Both the position numbers and the translations under genes were made by a program. From an uncultured Paludibacter sp. (lineage in GTDB: Bacteria > Bacteroidota > Bacteroidia > Bacteroidales > Paludibacteraceae), in the NCBI GenBank assembly GCA_937927845.1, contig CALFXE010000112.1:44523-108522 (forward strand): 64,000 nucleotides of DNA, given 5' to 3'. Shown here in pieces: positions 17,032 through 27,303 of the stretch; positions within the stretch are counted from its first letter, which is position 1, and every line of letters begins with the position of its first letter. The notes beneath the pieces are model-generated. The model worked only from the letters and a program-made list of their open reading frames with translations. It searched no databases and was not told where the DNA came from.

Positions 17032-19068
17032 TTAGTCTACTTCATCTTCGTCAGCTACAGCTTCCTGCCAAGTTTCCCATTTAGGAGTTGACGGATCATA
17101 ACCATCATATCCATAATTTTGAGCTAATTTACCCTTTCTGTTAGCCGTTATAGATTCATTAAAGAGTGGCCAATAAATATTTTTCTTATCCATTGTATAT
17201 TTAATGGTGTTTATTGTTCCACCTTGAATAGTTATAGTTGGTCCGTTATACATTTTACCGCATTTAGTAACGCGCTGATACCAATAACTACCTCCGTTTG
17301 GATCTGTGCCTTCCTGTTTGTCAAAATTATCTATGCTATAAGTATTACCCCATTCATCGGGCATACCACTACGTGCAAGACATAAAGAAACACGAGTTAA
17401 CTCTACGTTACGCCATTCTTCCCAATATAATTCGCGTGCACGTTCATCCATTATATCACCAATAGTAATACTATTGTATAATTCGGAACATTTTGCTCTT
17501 TTCCTTATTTCATTTACATCAGAAGTACCGTCTTTCCCTTGATAAAATTTCGCTTCTGCACGTAATAGATAAGCTTCAGCCAAACGATAAAGATACCAAT
17601 CGCCATTACCACCATTAGTAGCACCATAAAAATTAACTGTAGCTTTATTTGCTTCAGCTATAACATCATCCATATAAAATTTATAAAGTGGAACATCAAA
17701 CCAACGACGAATAGTGTCTTTGCACAATAAATTACCATAGTCATCATAAAGTGAAAGCGGTTTCCCAAATTCAGAAGACTCTTTATTACTTACTTTAATA
17801 TCTGTCATTTTAACCCAGTTGCCATGTGCCGAGCTGTGACGCAAATCGGTGTTATCCATCCTGCCGTTAACCTGCCACATTGTATGCTGTTGATAATAAG
17901 TAGGACGCACCGTTCCGATACCGCGTCCAAAAGCACGTGAATAATCATATTGAATATTGTAGTTAGCATTAGTTCGAGCTAATTCAGCTATTGCCTGTTT
18001 ACCATCTTTAGTTTTTGGTGAACCTACGCCTGTGTTATGGTAATAAGGGTTTATCATACGCATTGTATGAAATGGCGTAAAACCTTCTTCGTCAGATCCA
18101 CGATTAACAATGCCTAAAATAACTTCTTTATTTGCGGCTATAAGCTTATTCTCGGCACGGTGCATATCCCATATTACATTACGGGTAATAGGCCATGTTT
18201 CAGGCTCTCCTCCGTCATTGAATGTTCCAAAGCTATCTCCTTGAATTAACGAGTATTCAGAATTATTAATCAGTTCATCTAACTGAGCCTCTGCTTTACC
18301 GTACTCTCCTACAGCCAAATATAATTTTGAAAGCAACATACGGCAAGCACCCTTACTTACCATTCCTATCTGTGCCATATTCTTTTGATCGGGAACCCAT
18401 TCTGCAGCAAATTCCATGTCCTTGGTTATCAGCTCCAAAATGGCATCACGCTTTGTACTGCGGTAATTTTGTTTCGGCACTTCTGTAACTTTCGTAAGCA
18501 ACGGAACATCACCGTATTGGAACACTAATGCATAATAGCGAAAAGCACGATGGAAATACGCTCTACCTTTATAAGCATTTTTAGTTGCTTCATCTAATTC
18601 TTCTATTCCATCAATATATTGAATGATGGTATTCGCCTGCATTATTACATAATAACTCTCATGCCAAAAATGCCAACCGGAATGTGTCTGATCCAATGAA
18701 ACATATAAATCATTTTTTCCAGTGCTATTGTTGCGAGTACCAATACTTGTAGGTGTAAGCTGATTTGCGACATCACATAGCATTTTTGCTTTATCAGTTG
18801 CACCGGCAACCATCAAGTCGGAAAATATATATTCTGAAGCGATTGGTTCTATAGTACCTTTGGCAGAAGTATAATATAATTTCAAATGACGATCACAAAA
18901 TGCCAACACAGACTTTAATCCTGACTCGGTAGAGAAAGTCTCAGCCGGTTCGTAGATCGATACGGGTTCAGGTTTCAGAAAATCATCCGAACACCCGCTT
19001 AATAATGCACTGATGCCCAAAAATAAAGAAAGGCATATATAATTTACTTTTTTAATTATCGTTTTCAT
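17032..19068 (-). CDS. SusD/RagB-family outer-membrane glycan-binding lipoprotein
   Basis: 678 residues. The lipobox ALLSGC places Cys26 as the lipidated residue, followed by SDDFLKPEP, the typical SusD opening. The N-terminal tetratricopeptide-like part (for example AYKGRAYFHRAFRYYALVFQYGDVPL near residues 160-190) and the C-terminal block YRLAEAYLLRAEAKFY ... IDEWRNVEL-like region are family hallmarks. SusD proteins cap their SusC channel and help capture glycan before import. It lies 28 nt downstream of susC and 11 nt upstream of the GH43 gene on the minus strand. At 678 residues it is longer than the classical SusD of about 550, within the range of complex-glycan loci. Confidence 0.96.
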   Translation of the reverse strand: MKTIIKKVNYICLSLFLGISALLSGCSDDFLKPEPVSIYEPAETFSTESGLKSVLAFCDRHLKLYYTSAKGTIEPIASEYIFSDLMVAGATDKAKMLCDVANQLTPTSIGTRNNSTGKNDLYVSLDQTHSGWHFWHESYYVIMQANTIIQYIDGIEELDEATKNAYKGRAYFHRAFRYYALVFQYGDVPLLTKVTEVPKQNYRSTKRDAILELITKDMEFAAEWVPDQKNMAQIGMVSKGACRMLLSKLYLAVGEYGKAEAQLDELINNSEYSLIQGDSFGTFNDGGEPETWPITRNVIWDMHRAENKLIAANKEVILGIVNRGSDEEGFTPFHTMRMINPYYHNTGVGSPKTKDGKQAIAELARTNANYNIQYDYSRAFGRGIGTVRPTYYQQHTMWQVNGRMDNTDLRHSSAHGNWVKMTDIKVSNKESSEFGKPLSLYDDYGNLLCKDTIRRWFDVPLYKFYMDDVIAEANKATVNFYGATNGGNGDWYLYRLAEAYLLRAEAKFYQGKDGTSDVNEIRKRAKCSELYNSITIGDIMDERARELYWEEWRNVELTRVSLCLARSGMPDEWGNTYSIDNFDKQEGTDPNGGSYWYQRVTKCGKMYNGPTITIQGGTINTIKYTMDKKNIYWPLFNESITANRKGKLAQNYGYDGYDPSTPKWETWQEAVADEDEVD

Positions 19069-19096
19069 ACGTTTAAATTTTATTTTTGGTAATGTT

Positions 19097-22000
19097 TTAA
19101 AAAGTTATATTCAATCCTAAAGAATATGTACGTGCAGCATACGTTCCAGTTTCCGGATCACCATATTCCCATTCCTGTGTCCAGTTAGCAACATTGCGTA
19201 CAGAACCAAATATCTTAAGACGTTCAATCTCAAATTTCGATGTCCACACTTTAGGTAGTGTATACCCTATGGATATATTCTCTAAACGAATGAATGAACG
19301 GTTTATAAGTTTTCCCGGTGAAGTTGCCCCTGTCGGACCTACTGCACCAATTCTACCATATTCATTAGTCGAATTCTCAAGTGTCCAATAATCTTTTTTA
19401 GATACATTCACATATCCCGCAGTCATATTTTCAGATGTATTATCATTATTCATGTAACTTGTTGACAAACTCTTATGTCCCATATAAGAATAAAGATTAA
19501 ACGAGAAGGTAAGGTCTTTCCATAAGGTAAAATCATTGCGCAAAGACCAATGAATGGGTGGTGCTGTCTGTCCTAAAATTTCCTTATCGTTATCATTATA
19601 TACAGCGGTAACAGAACCATCAGCATTTATCACGTCATCTTCAGTATACAGATTAGCAACTTTAGGATCGCCGGGAACTTGTCCGTATCTTGCAGCTTCT
19701 TCCCACTCATCTTTCTGCCAGATTCCGGTAACACGATAATCCCAAATTGCAGAAATAGGCTGTCCGATGAACCAACCGTTTGTTTCATCATTTAATTCTT
19801 TTCCATTTTCATACTCGTAATAAAGATGCTTTATTTCGTTCTTGTTATAAGAAAAGCCGAGTGTAGTATTCCATTTGAAATTTTTCTTATCGATATTAAG
19901 TGTGTTCAGTGAAAACTCGATTCCATTATTATTCACTTGCCCCAAATTAGTAGTAATATTGCTAAAACCGGTTATCTCAGGTATACGTTGTGTCATAATC
20001 ATATCATGTGTTTGCATTAAATAATATTCAATGCTTCCTGACAAACGACCTTTGAGAAATCCAAAATCGAGTCCTATATTCCATGATGATGTTTTTTCCC
20101 ATTGTAAATTGGGGTTTGCCATTCTATCCACCATTAAGTAGCGATAGAGACTCAAATTTCCACTTGAATCAAGGTATCCATGCATTTTCCCTGCCCCTGC
20201 TGAAAGGTTTGCAAGTGCCAAATATGGACTGGAAAGTGAGCGGTTACCATTCTTTCCATACGAGAAACGTAATTTACCATAATTCATGATATTACTCCAA
20301 TTGTAGAATTTCTCATTTGTAAATGTCCATGCTGTAGCTATCGATGGGAATGTAGCATAAGGATTAGATGAACCAAAAGCTGAATATCCATCTCTACGTA
20401 CCGAAGTAGTAATCATATAACGACTATCGTAAGAATAGAATAAGCGAGCTAAAAGAGCATTGGCTGTTTCATAGCTATCGGAAGAAGAAAAAGAGCTATC
20501 TTCTTTTGTTCCGTTTTGTGTATTATGAAATCCTAAAGCATCCGATGGTTGAATATTACGTGCTACTATGTTGTCGCTCCAATGTTGAAGGATCTCAGCT
20601 TCTTGTACAAGTGTTAGAACTACATGATGTTTCTTGTCAAAGGTATAATCCCAAGCGAGTGTATTATTGTGAGACCAATTGAAACGCTTTGCTTGTTGGC
20701 GGTCAACTCCGCGAGATGTAGGATCCGAATACGGAAGAGCTGCAGACGTGAATTTACGATTGTAATAGAATTGATAACGAGGTGATCCATTAAATGAATA
20801 CGTAATATTAAACGGAAGTTTAAGTTTCGCATTTAACACACTATTCAAAATAGTATAACCACTCTCTTGTTCTGCATATTGTTTCTGGAAATCAAAGTTA
20901 TAACCTCTTCTGGTAGAAGCCAGATCATCCAGAGGATATTGGATAGGATTACCATCCGCATCGGCATAATCCCCAAAAGGGCTGTTACTTAAAGTACTTC
21001 CTACATCTATCCCGATATTATCATCTGAACGATCCTGAAAATTCAAATTTACACCAACTTCAAGCCATCTTGTAACATCAAAATCTACTTTTAAATTACC
21101 ACGTATTGCTTGATATTGATCAGTTTTTACTACTCCCTGATTATCCAAATAACCCATCGAAAAATAGTAATTTGCCTTATCTCCGGCACCGCTTACACTA
21201 ACATTGTAGTCCTGATTGAATCCTGTTCTAAAAACATGATTTGCCCAATCAACAGTTTTTCCAGACAGGAAATTATCTAAGGCATTACCTTTAATATCAA
21301 GTCGTTTAGCCCAAATGCTCAAATCAGATTCATCAGGATTATTTACCGAATATGCTCTCCAGTCTTCTAAAGACACACCCGAAAGCTTGTTAGGATTTGT
21401 ATAATATTCGGAGTATGTGATACCTTGTTGGTAGTTTTCGTATTCGCCGGTCAGATAATTTACACCATAAGTATTTGTTTCATAAAAGTCTTGACGGTGC
21501 TGCATATATTCTTCAGGATTCCATCTTTTTTGGAATGAAGCCTTCTGTGTTAATCCGAAATTAGTTGTCAGATTTATTACCGGCTTTCCTTTTTTCCCTT
21601 TTTTAGTAGTGATTATGATAACTCCGTTTGCCGCCTTAGCTCCATAAATAGCTGCAGCAGAAGCATCTTTTAGTATGTCTATTTGTCCTATATCATCAGG
21701 ATTAATCTCCGAAAGCTCTCCATAAAATATCATGCCGTCAAGCACAAGTAATGGACTGTTGTGACCTCCCGCAGTGTAAACCGAACGTTGTCCGCGTATT
21801 TCCAAACTACCACCTCCCTTAGCAGATGTATCAAATCCCACTTTCAACCCGGGAGTCCCACGCAGGATATCCTGAATTGTCTTAGGGTTTTCATTCGCTA
21901 AATTGTCCGGACGAATTTGAGTAATAGAGCCTGTCAAGTCTTTTTTCCTCATTGTTCCATATCCAATAACAACAACTTCATCTAAATTCAACGCATTCTC

Positions 22001-22297
22001 TTCTAATCTAATCACATAGCGCGAATTTGTTGTTATCGAAACCTCTTTCGTTGCATAACCTACATAGGATATAACAATTGTACCATTCTCAGGAACATTT
22101 AATTTAAATGCACCATCAATATCTGTTATAGTTCCTAAAGTGGTGCCTTTCACAGTAATAGTTACTCCTATTAAAGGTTCTTCTTTAGTATCTAAAATGA
22201 CACCCGAGATGTTTTTATTTCTCGTTTGTGCATTTACATAAATAAATAGAAACATGCTGAAAAATAACAGCAAATAAGTCTTTAATTTCACATTCAT
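19097..22297 (-). CDS. SusC/RagA-family TonB-dependent glycan transporter
   Basis: 1066 residues. Signal peptide (about 1-23), a CarboxypepD_reg-like domain (about 28-110: ISGVILDTKEEPLIGVTITV), the plug (about 115-235, with LDEVVVIGYGTMRKKDLTGSI, ending in a KKGKKGKP stretch) and a 22-strand type barrel to the C-terminus, which ends in an aromatic (LGLNITF). It should import oligosaccharides across the outer membrane with TonB energy, together with the SusD downstream. There is no N-terminal STN signalling domain, so it is not coupled to an anti-sigma factor. That agrees with control by the hybrid two-component regulator. It is 116 nt downstream of the FAD oxidoreductase, with no clear promoter in that gap. 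Confidence 0.96.
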   Translation of the reverse strand: MNVKLKTYLLLFFSMFLFIYVNAQTRNKNISGVILDTKEEPLIGVTITVKGTTLGTITDIDGAFKLNVPENGTIVISYVGYATKEVSITTNSRYVIRLEENALNLDEVVVIGYGTMRKKDLTGSITQIRPDNLANENPKTIQDILRGTPGLKVGFDTSAKGGGSLEIRGQRSVYTAGGHNSPLLVLDGMIFYGELSEINPDDIGQIDILKDASAAAIYGAKAANGVIIITTKKGKKGKPVINLTTNFGLTQKASFQKRWNPEEYMQHRQDFYETNTYGVNYLTGEYENYQQGITYSEYYTNPNKLSGVSLEDWRAYSVNNPDESDLSIWAKRLDIKGNALDNFLSGKTVDWANHVFRTGFNQDYNVSVSGAGDKANYYFSMGYLDNQGVVKTDQYQAIRGNLKVDFDVTRWLEVGVNLNFQDRSDDNIGIDVGSTLSNSPFGDYADADGNPIQYPLDDLASTRRGYNFDFQKQYAEQESGYTILNSVLNAKLKLPFNITYSFNGSPRYQFYYNRKFTSAALPYSDPTSRGVDRQQAKRFNWSHNNTLAWDYTFDKKHHVVLTLVQEAEILQHWSDNIVARNIQPSDALGFHNTQNGTKEDSSFSSSDSYETANALLARLFYSYDSRYMITTSVRRDGYSAFGSSNPYATFPSIATAWTFTNEKFYNWSNIMNYGKLRFSYGKNGNRSLSSPYLALANLSAGAGKMHGYLDSSGNLSLYRYLMVDRMANPNLQWEKTSSWNIGLDFGFLKGRLSGSIEYYLMQTHDMIMTQRIPEITGFSNITTNLGQVNNNGIEFSLNTLNIDKKNFKWNTTLGFSYNKNEIKHLYYEYENGKELNDETNGWFIGQPISAIWDYRVTGIWQKDEWEEAARYGQVPGDPKVANLYTEDDVINADGSVTAVYNDNDKEILGQTAPPIHWSLRNDFTLWKDLTFSFNLYSYMGHKSLSTSYMNNDNTSENMTAGYVNVSKKDYWTLENSTNEYGRIGAVGPTGATSPGKLINRSFIRLENISIGYTLPKVWTSKFEIERLKIFGSVRNVANWTQEWEYGDPETGTYAARTYSLGLNITF

Positions 22298-22413
22298 ACA
22301 TCTAGTTTTAAGTATAACTTATTATTTTAATTATCACATTTCTGATTACTATATCATTTAATGAGTAATTGTAATCATTAAACTTTTTTTATTTAACTTT
22401 TAAACATTATCCT

Positions 22414-24270
22414 TTAATTTGGGAATATTGCCATCATAACTTCTCTTGTGGTTTTTCCTTTGTGTTTCATCAACCGCTTTCCCGTAAGTTTTGTCCATAA
22501 ATCAATGGTATCTTCATCTATTATATCATCCAACCTGACTTTCCAATCAGGGAAAAATCCTTTTAATGCTAATTGCTGAACCTTAATAAAATCTACATCA
22601 TCAGGTGTCAAATCTTCAAAGTACATCAAGGTCGCTCTATTATTGAGGAGTTTTTCCTGAAGTACGTTCATAGGAATATCTCTCACACTTAGTGCTTTAT
22701 CTATCGATAATACTGCTGCTATACCTGCTGCTTCTCCAAGTGCCATCCAACAAGGCTCCATGCGTAAAGTCGAAAAGCCGACATGACTACCTGATACGGC
22801 AACAGGAAAAAGTAAGTTATCCAACTCTTTAGGAACCATTACCCCGTATGGAACTGTGTATACAGCCGTAGGATGACTAAAGAAACCATCTAAGTGTACA
22901 CGTCCGGGTTCACGTTTGCGAACTGCATGTGAGTCTAAAGCATAATGGCTTGCGGTAACGGATGTGGTATAAACGGGTGGACGATCCTCGTCTTTTATAG
23001 GAAGAGCATCATTAGCTGTAAAAAAATGGATACCTTCAAGACGTCTTCCTTCACGAACATACACCTGACGTGGGAAGCCATTATTATCCTGATATTCATC
23101 TTTAGCAAAACCCCATTCTTTACATGCCTCACGAAATTGTATAGGTAAGCCTTCATCATTTTGAGCAAACCATAATAATCCCATGGTGTAAGATTTAAGC
23201 CTTTCAGCAAAACGATCTCGCCAAGCCCATCCAGAAGTAGGCCAAGCCCAATTTTCTTCAGGCAAGTCAGTCGAGATTAACGCAAGATGTTGATTGTTTG
23301 CATCTACTTTCATATTTGGTAACTGTACCATACTACTCAATTTCCACATCCCCCAAGGATCTCCGGGTACAGAGGTACGTTCTCCATTTAAAATCCTCTG
23401 TCTGTTCTCTTCTATCTTCTCCACATCTACTCGACTGAAGCGTATATCTGTATTCCGTCCGGTCAGCACATCATCAATAAGAGATACAAATTCTTCTCTA
23501 TTATAATGCTCAGGTTGTATTGCCAACATGCGATTGTCGGGATTATTTGTCAGACATAAGCGATAATTGTATGCTTGTATAGCGTTATCTCCCTGATAGG
23601 TTGTTCCACATTCATCCGGACCATGTTTCCACCAACGATATATTTTACCCGCACATGGTTCATTATACTCCTCCGCACCCTCGCGTCCTAATTTATACGG
23701 AACACCTGCCGCTGCACCTAAATCACCCTCATAAGTAGCGTCAATAAATACTTTTGCTTTATAATACTCTTCGTCTCCCGTCTGTCGGTTGAGTACACGA
23801 ATAGACTCAATCTGGTTTACATTTTTAACCACATAACGAGGTTCGGAATCAAATTGTCTTTGCGTTAGAATAACAATTTTTCCAGAACTTACCTGATTTA
23901 TCATTTTCTCAAATGATTTGGCAGCGACATGCGGCTCAAAATGGTATCCGTTACTACTATGTTGTACTTGCGGAGATTCCTCTCCGTATTGCTCTATATA
24001 ATATGCCTTATTCAACGCTACGAATTGCTCAAACAGTCCGGTTGTTGCCCCCCTTGTACCAATATCGGTTGCCCCAAGACCATTGACAGGAAGTCCGCCA
24101 ATGTGCTCTGTCCTCTCAAGTATAAGACAGCTCTTTCCTTCACGAGCAACTGCAATTGCAGTCGTAATTCCGGCAGGAGTACCCCCTACAACAACTACAT
24201 CATAATCGTCTGCATGAATAGTACACGCAAAAGAAAGTAGCACAAAAGATAGGATCTGCAATCGTTTCAT
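22414..24270 (-). CDS. Exported FAD-dependent oxidoreductase (FAD_oxidored family)
   Basis: 618 residues with a signal peptide (about 1-20). The dinucleotide-binding motif is YDVVVVGGTPAGITTAIAVA (residues about 23-42), then ILERTEHIGGLPVNG. KVFIDATYEGDLGAAAGVPY, near residue 180, is typical of PF12831 proteins. The C-terminal part has GSHVGFSTLRMEPCWMALGEAAGIAA, the second FAD contact. Such proteins are common beside Bacteroidetes and Planctomycetes glycan-degradation genes, but the substrate is rarely known; oxidation of a sugar or removal of an unusual substituent is possible. It lies 23 nt downstream of the GH2 gene, hence in the same operon. The assignment to the family is firm; the reaction is not. 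Confidence 0.85.
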   Translation of the reverse strand: MKRLQILSFVLLSFACTIHADDYDVVVVGGTPAGITTAIAVAREGKSCLILERTEHIGGLPVNGLGATDIGTRGATTGLFEQFVALNKAYYIEQYGEESPQVQHSSNGYHFEPHVAAKSFEKMINQVSSGKIVILTQRQFDSEPRYVVKNVNQIESIRVLNRQTGDEEYYKAKVFIDATYEGDLGAAAGVPYKLGREGAEEYNEPCAGKIYRWWKHGPDECGTTYQGDNAIQAYNYRLCLTNNPDNRMLAIQPEHYNREEFVSLIDDVLTGRNTDIRFSRVDVEKIEENRQRILNGERTSVPGDPWGMWKLSSMVQLPNMKVDANNQHLALISTDLPEENWAWPTSGWAWRDRFAERLKSYTMGLLWFAQNDEGLPIQFREACKEWGFAKDEYQDNNGFPRQVYVREGRRLEGIHFFTANDALPIKDEDRPPVYTTSVTASHYALDSHAVRKREPGRVHLDGFFSHPTAVYTVPYGVMVPKELDNLLFPVAVSGSHVGFSTLRMEPCWMALGEAAGIAAVLSIDKALSVRDIPMNVLQEKLLNNRATLMYFEDLTPDDVDFIKVQQLALKGFFPDWKVRLDDIIDEDTIDLWTKLTGKRLMKHKGKTTREVMMAIFPN

Positions 24271-24293
24271 TAAAATTACTTTATATATCAGCT

Positions 24294-27017
24294 TTATTTG
24301 AGCTTAACCTTAAATATTTGTTTGTCTGTATTAAACCCTTTAATTATTAAATTATATTCATTTTCTTGAAGTTTGCTCATACTTGTTTCTATTTGAATTT
24401 GTTCACTCTCACCTGGCAATAAACACATAAAGTTGTTAGAATAGAACGAAGGACGCACTGGGTTGCCCCTGCTGTCAAGCCATTGTATCTGCGTGAAAAA
24501 AGAGAGTGATTTTCCTGTATTTTTCAAATTGAGTTTAATAAAATGCTTTCCATCTTCAACAACTGTAGTATATTTCACTGATATATTGGTCTTTGTCAAT
24601 TTATTTATATCCTGAAAACCGGCAGTTGCAGGTCCGGTAAGCGTTTTGCGACCCTCATATTTATTATTCGAACGCCAATAAAAATTACTTCCCACCTGTT
24701 TATTTTTCTCATCAAGCAATCTTAATTTAATAAATTGTATGGATGTTGTATTCTCCGGAAATTCAATTTTGAAAATATCGTTTAATACTCCATCTCCCGG
24801 TATATCTATCGATGCCTGTTTAGCAAATATTTTCTTCATATTCAAATCATACACCTCTGCCATCACCTTATAATTCCTGAATGATTCATAATAATCATTT
24901 ACTACAGATACTGTATTTTTCAGATAATCGAACTGAGGATGTAGAGGTTCACAAGCATTTTGCGCAGCATACAATGCTGATGTAGGTTCAAGCGACCAAT
25001 CCCACATTCGTCCACATATTTGACGAATAGGAGAATTATGATACCAATACAAGAATCCTGATGTATATCGATCACCAAAATTCAGTTTATTGTAATTCCA
25101 TACCTCCCATATACTTTTATAATTGAGTGATCCGACAAATTGTCCTTTCATTGCAAACTCATCTATACTGTTGGATAATCCGTATTCATTAGTCATGTCG
25201 GTATACATCGATGACATAAGATGAAAGCCATTTCCATCGGAATAATCCCAAACTTCTTTATTGATAGGCCATAAATCTTTCTCATCCATCATTTCACGTA
25301 GACATTCAACTGTAGGAATACATGGCGCACCATATTCAGGGTTAAACCCATCAACACGACTTCCTCTGTCCGATGCCGTATTTTCATAATGTGTCATAAT
25401 ATTTACTTGCTTGTAAGGACTCCCATCGTGTATTCCTTCACTTTCTGATTCCATTTGGTACCCTCGAGTTCCATCTAAATAATGAATTAGCGATTTTGTG
25501 TAAGGCATCTCACTACTTTCGTTAGAAGATACATAGTATGCTAAGCTTGCATGATTGCGAATTCTTTTTACCGTAGAATTGACGTTTGCTAAATACAAAC
25601 CCATGTCAACAGGATGGTGTGTATCACCAGTCATCCAGAACTCTTGCCAAACCAATATCCCAAATTCATCACATAGCTGGAAGAAATAATCAGACTCTGT
25701 AATTCCTCCTCCCCAAAAACGAATCAAGTTAATTCCTGATTGAGCTGAATATCTTAATTCGGCGTATGTTCGTTCATCTGAGGTACGAAGCATGTTTTCC
25801 GGTAACCAGTTAGTTCCTCTGATAAATATTGGCTTCCCATTTACATAGAATGTTCTCGACTTATCCGGAGTGTTTGTTGTAGACGTTATTTCCCTTATTC
25901 CAAAACGAGTGAATATAGAATCGGTTATTATCCCATCTACTTCCGTTTTGAATACCAAGTTATATAATTCTTGCTGCCCTTTATTTATGGGCCACCACAA
26001 TCGAGGATTATTTATAATGAGCTGAGGGTATTCCTCCGGAGAAAATACAACCTCTTTTACTTCCTCTCTGAACATTGATATTTCTTTCTCGAAATAGATA
26101 TTCTCACCTATTATTTCACCTATAACCTTTACTCTTTGACGTCTGTTTTGCGGCAGGTAATTCGGCAATGCTACTTCTACCGAAATAGTTTGTTGTGATA
26201 CATCATAATTTGGCTTTGCCAATTCTGATTTCACAAAAGGGTGACGTAAAACTGTTTTTCCTGTAGTAAAAATTGAGATGTCTTTCCATATTCCGGTATT
26301 TCTATCTCTTATACCATCAAGGAAAGTAAAATCCCAGCCAACAGTCATCAATTGCGTAACATTCTTACCTATATCACCATTTCCTCCGTTTTGGAATTCT
26401 TCAGTTGCACCAAAAGCTTTTCCACCTTTCGGCTTTAAAGTGCCGGGAGCATCAACAGGATAAACTTTTATAGCGAGAATATTTTGTTTGTCGTAAACAA
26501 CATTATCAGTAATATTTAGTTGGTTCTGAATAAACATGCCGGATATATTTGCTATCATATTTCCGTTGAGCCAAACTTCTGCACGATAATTAATCCCATC
26601 AATCTGCATCCATACTTTTTTATCTTTAAATTGGTTTTCATCTAAATTAAACTCTGTGCGAAACCAATACGTATAAAAGTCTCTTCCTGCATAATATAAG
26701 TCAGGAATTAAATTTGACTCCAATTTATTATTCAATCCATAATATGGTTCCGGATATATTTTATTATAAACAAGAGAGTTCAAAACCGTACCCGGAACAA
26801 TAGCAGGCAACCAATCTTCCGTATTTGTATTAAGGGTTGAAATATCTTCTGTACGAACACTTAGTTCATCTGCTTTTTTCATTTTCCAGACAAAATTTCC
26901 TTCATGCCCATCAACTGAATTTAAAACATAATCATAGCAACGTTCTTTTATTGCTTCTTGTGCATAAAAAGAAATTGTTACAAATAAAACTATAAAGATT
27001 GAAAACGATCTGTTCAT
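24294..27017 (-). CDS. GH2 exo-glycosidase (beta-mannosidase / exo-beta-glucosaminidase-like)
   Basis: 907 residues with a signal peptide. The N-terminal jelly roll holds PAIVPGTVLNSLV and EPYYGLNN. The barrel has RGTNWLPENML and LIRFWGGGITESDYFFQLCDEFGILVWQEF. The acid/base pair Asn499-Glu500 lies in YYVSSNESSE. The spacing and the GTVLNSLV...PYYG pattern are closer to mannosylglycoprotein endo-beta-mannosidase and exo-beta-glucosaminidase branches of GH2 than to beta-galactosidase; this is judged by eye. The nucleophile Glu is probably in NEYGLSNSIDEF or TVECLREM, which I cannot decide. It is the first gene of the operon containing the FAD enzyme and SusCD, with the proposed regulator-controlled promoter 46 nt upstream. 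Confidence 0.87.
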   Translation of the reverse strand: MNRSFSIFIVLFVTISFYAQEAIKERCYDYVLNSVDGHEGNFVWKMKKADELSVRTEDISTLNTNTEDWLPAIVPGTVLNSLVYNKIYPEPYYGLNNKLESNLIPDLYYAGRDFYTYWFRTEFNLDENQFKDKKVWMQIDGINYRAEVWLNGNMIANISGMFIQNQLNITDNVVYDKQNILAIKVYPVDAPGTLKPKGGKAFGATEEFQNGGNGDIGKNVTQLMTVGWDFTFLDGIRDRNTGIWKDISIFTTGKTVLRHPFVKSELAKPNYDVSQQTISVEVALPNYLPQNRRQRVKVIGEIIGENIYFEKEISMFREEVKEVVFSPEEYPQLIINNPRLWWPINKGQQELYNLVFKTEVDGIITDSIFTRFGIREITSTTNTPDKSRTFYVNGKPIFIRGTNWLPENMLRTSDERTYAELRYSAQSGINLIRFWGGGITESDYFFQLCDEFGILVWQEFWMTGDTHHPVDMGLYLANVNSTVKRIRNHASLAYYVSSNESSEMPYTKSLIHYLDGTRGYQMESESEGIHDGSPYKQVNIMTHYENTASDRGSRVDGFNPEYGAPCIPTVECLREMMDEKDLWPINKEVWDYSDGNGFHLMSSMYTDMTNEYGLSNSIDEFAMKGQFVGSLNYKSIWEVWNYNKLNFGDRYTSGFLYWYHNSPIRQICGRMWDWSLEPTSALYAAQNACEPLHPQFDYLKNTVSVVNDYYESFRNYKVMAEVYDLNMKKIFAKQASIDIPGDGVLNDIFKIEFPENTTSIQFIKLRLLDEKNKQVGSNFYWRSNNKYEGRKTLTGPATAGFQDINKLTKTNISVKYTTVVEDGKHFIKLNLKNTGKSLSFFTQIQWLDSRGNPVRPSFYSNNFMCLLPGESEQIQIETSMSKLQENEYNLIIKGFNTDKQIFKVKLK

Positions 27018-27062
27018 TATAAATTATATATCTTTTAGCAATGACATCTTCATTGTAGTATG

Positions 27063-27153
27063 CAAATATAGGTTGAGCTTTAAAAAAGCTTGTTCTCGTT
27101 TTCGCCAAAATCAATCTCTTTATAGAGTATTGTTGATAAGGATACTTTTGGCA
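27063..27153 (-). promoter_or_regulatory. Proposed HTCS-controlled promoter of the GH2-FAD-SusCD operon
   Basis: Reading the minus strand: TGCCAAAA (27153-27146), TCCTTA 11 nt after its first T, then TTTTGGCGAAAACGAG, whose 12-mer GGCGAAAACGAG occupies 27106-27095. The -7 box TATATTTG is at 27070-27063. The distance from the first G of the 12-mer to the -7 box is 36 nt, the same as in the two other PUL promoters. There is no TTG at the -33 position, as expected for an activator-dependent promoter. The TGCCAAAA/TTTTGGC pair also forms an inverted repeat. Confidence 0.7.
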
Positions 27154-27244
27154 GCGACAAAGACGTTTCAACGATTAGAGAGTGAAGACTCAACATTGTT
27201 TTGCATCTAATTAAAAATGTTCTTATATCATAACTTTAAAGGTG

Positions 27245-27264
27245 ACTTCAGCAAATGCAGAAGT
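27245..27264. other. Stem-loop downstream of the GH105 operon
   Basis: ACTTC (27245-27249) pairs with GAAGT (27260-27264), with a GC/GC pair inside. It follows the last gene of the 34759-27304 operon by about 40 nt. On the + strand a T-run follows, on the minus strand only a weak one. It may end or protect that transcript. Confidence 0.4.
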
Positions 27265-27303
27265 GCGTTTTTATTCAATTCTGTAAATGTATTTTTTACC
27301 TTT

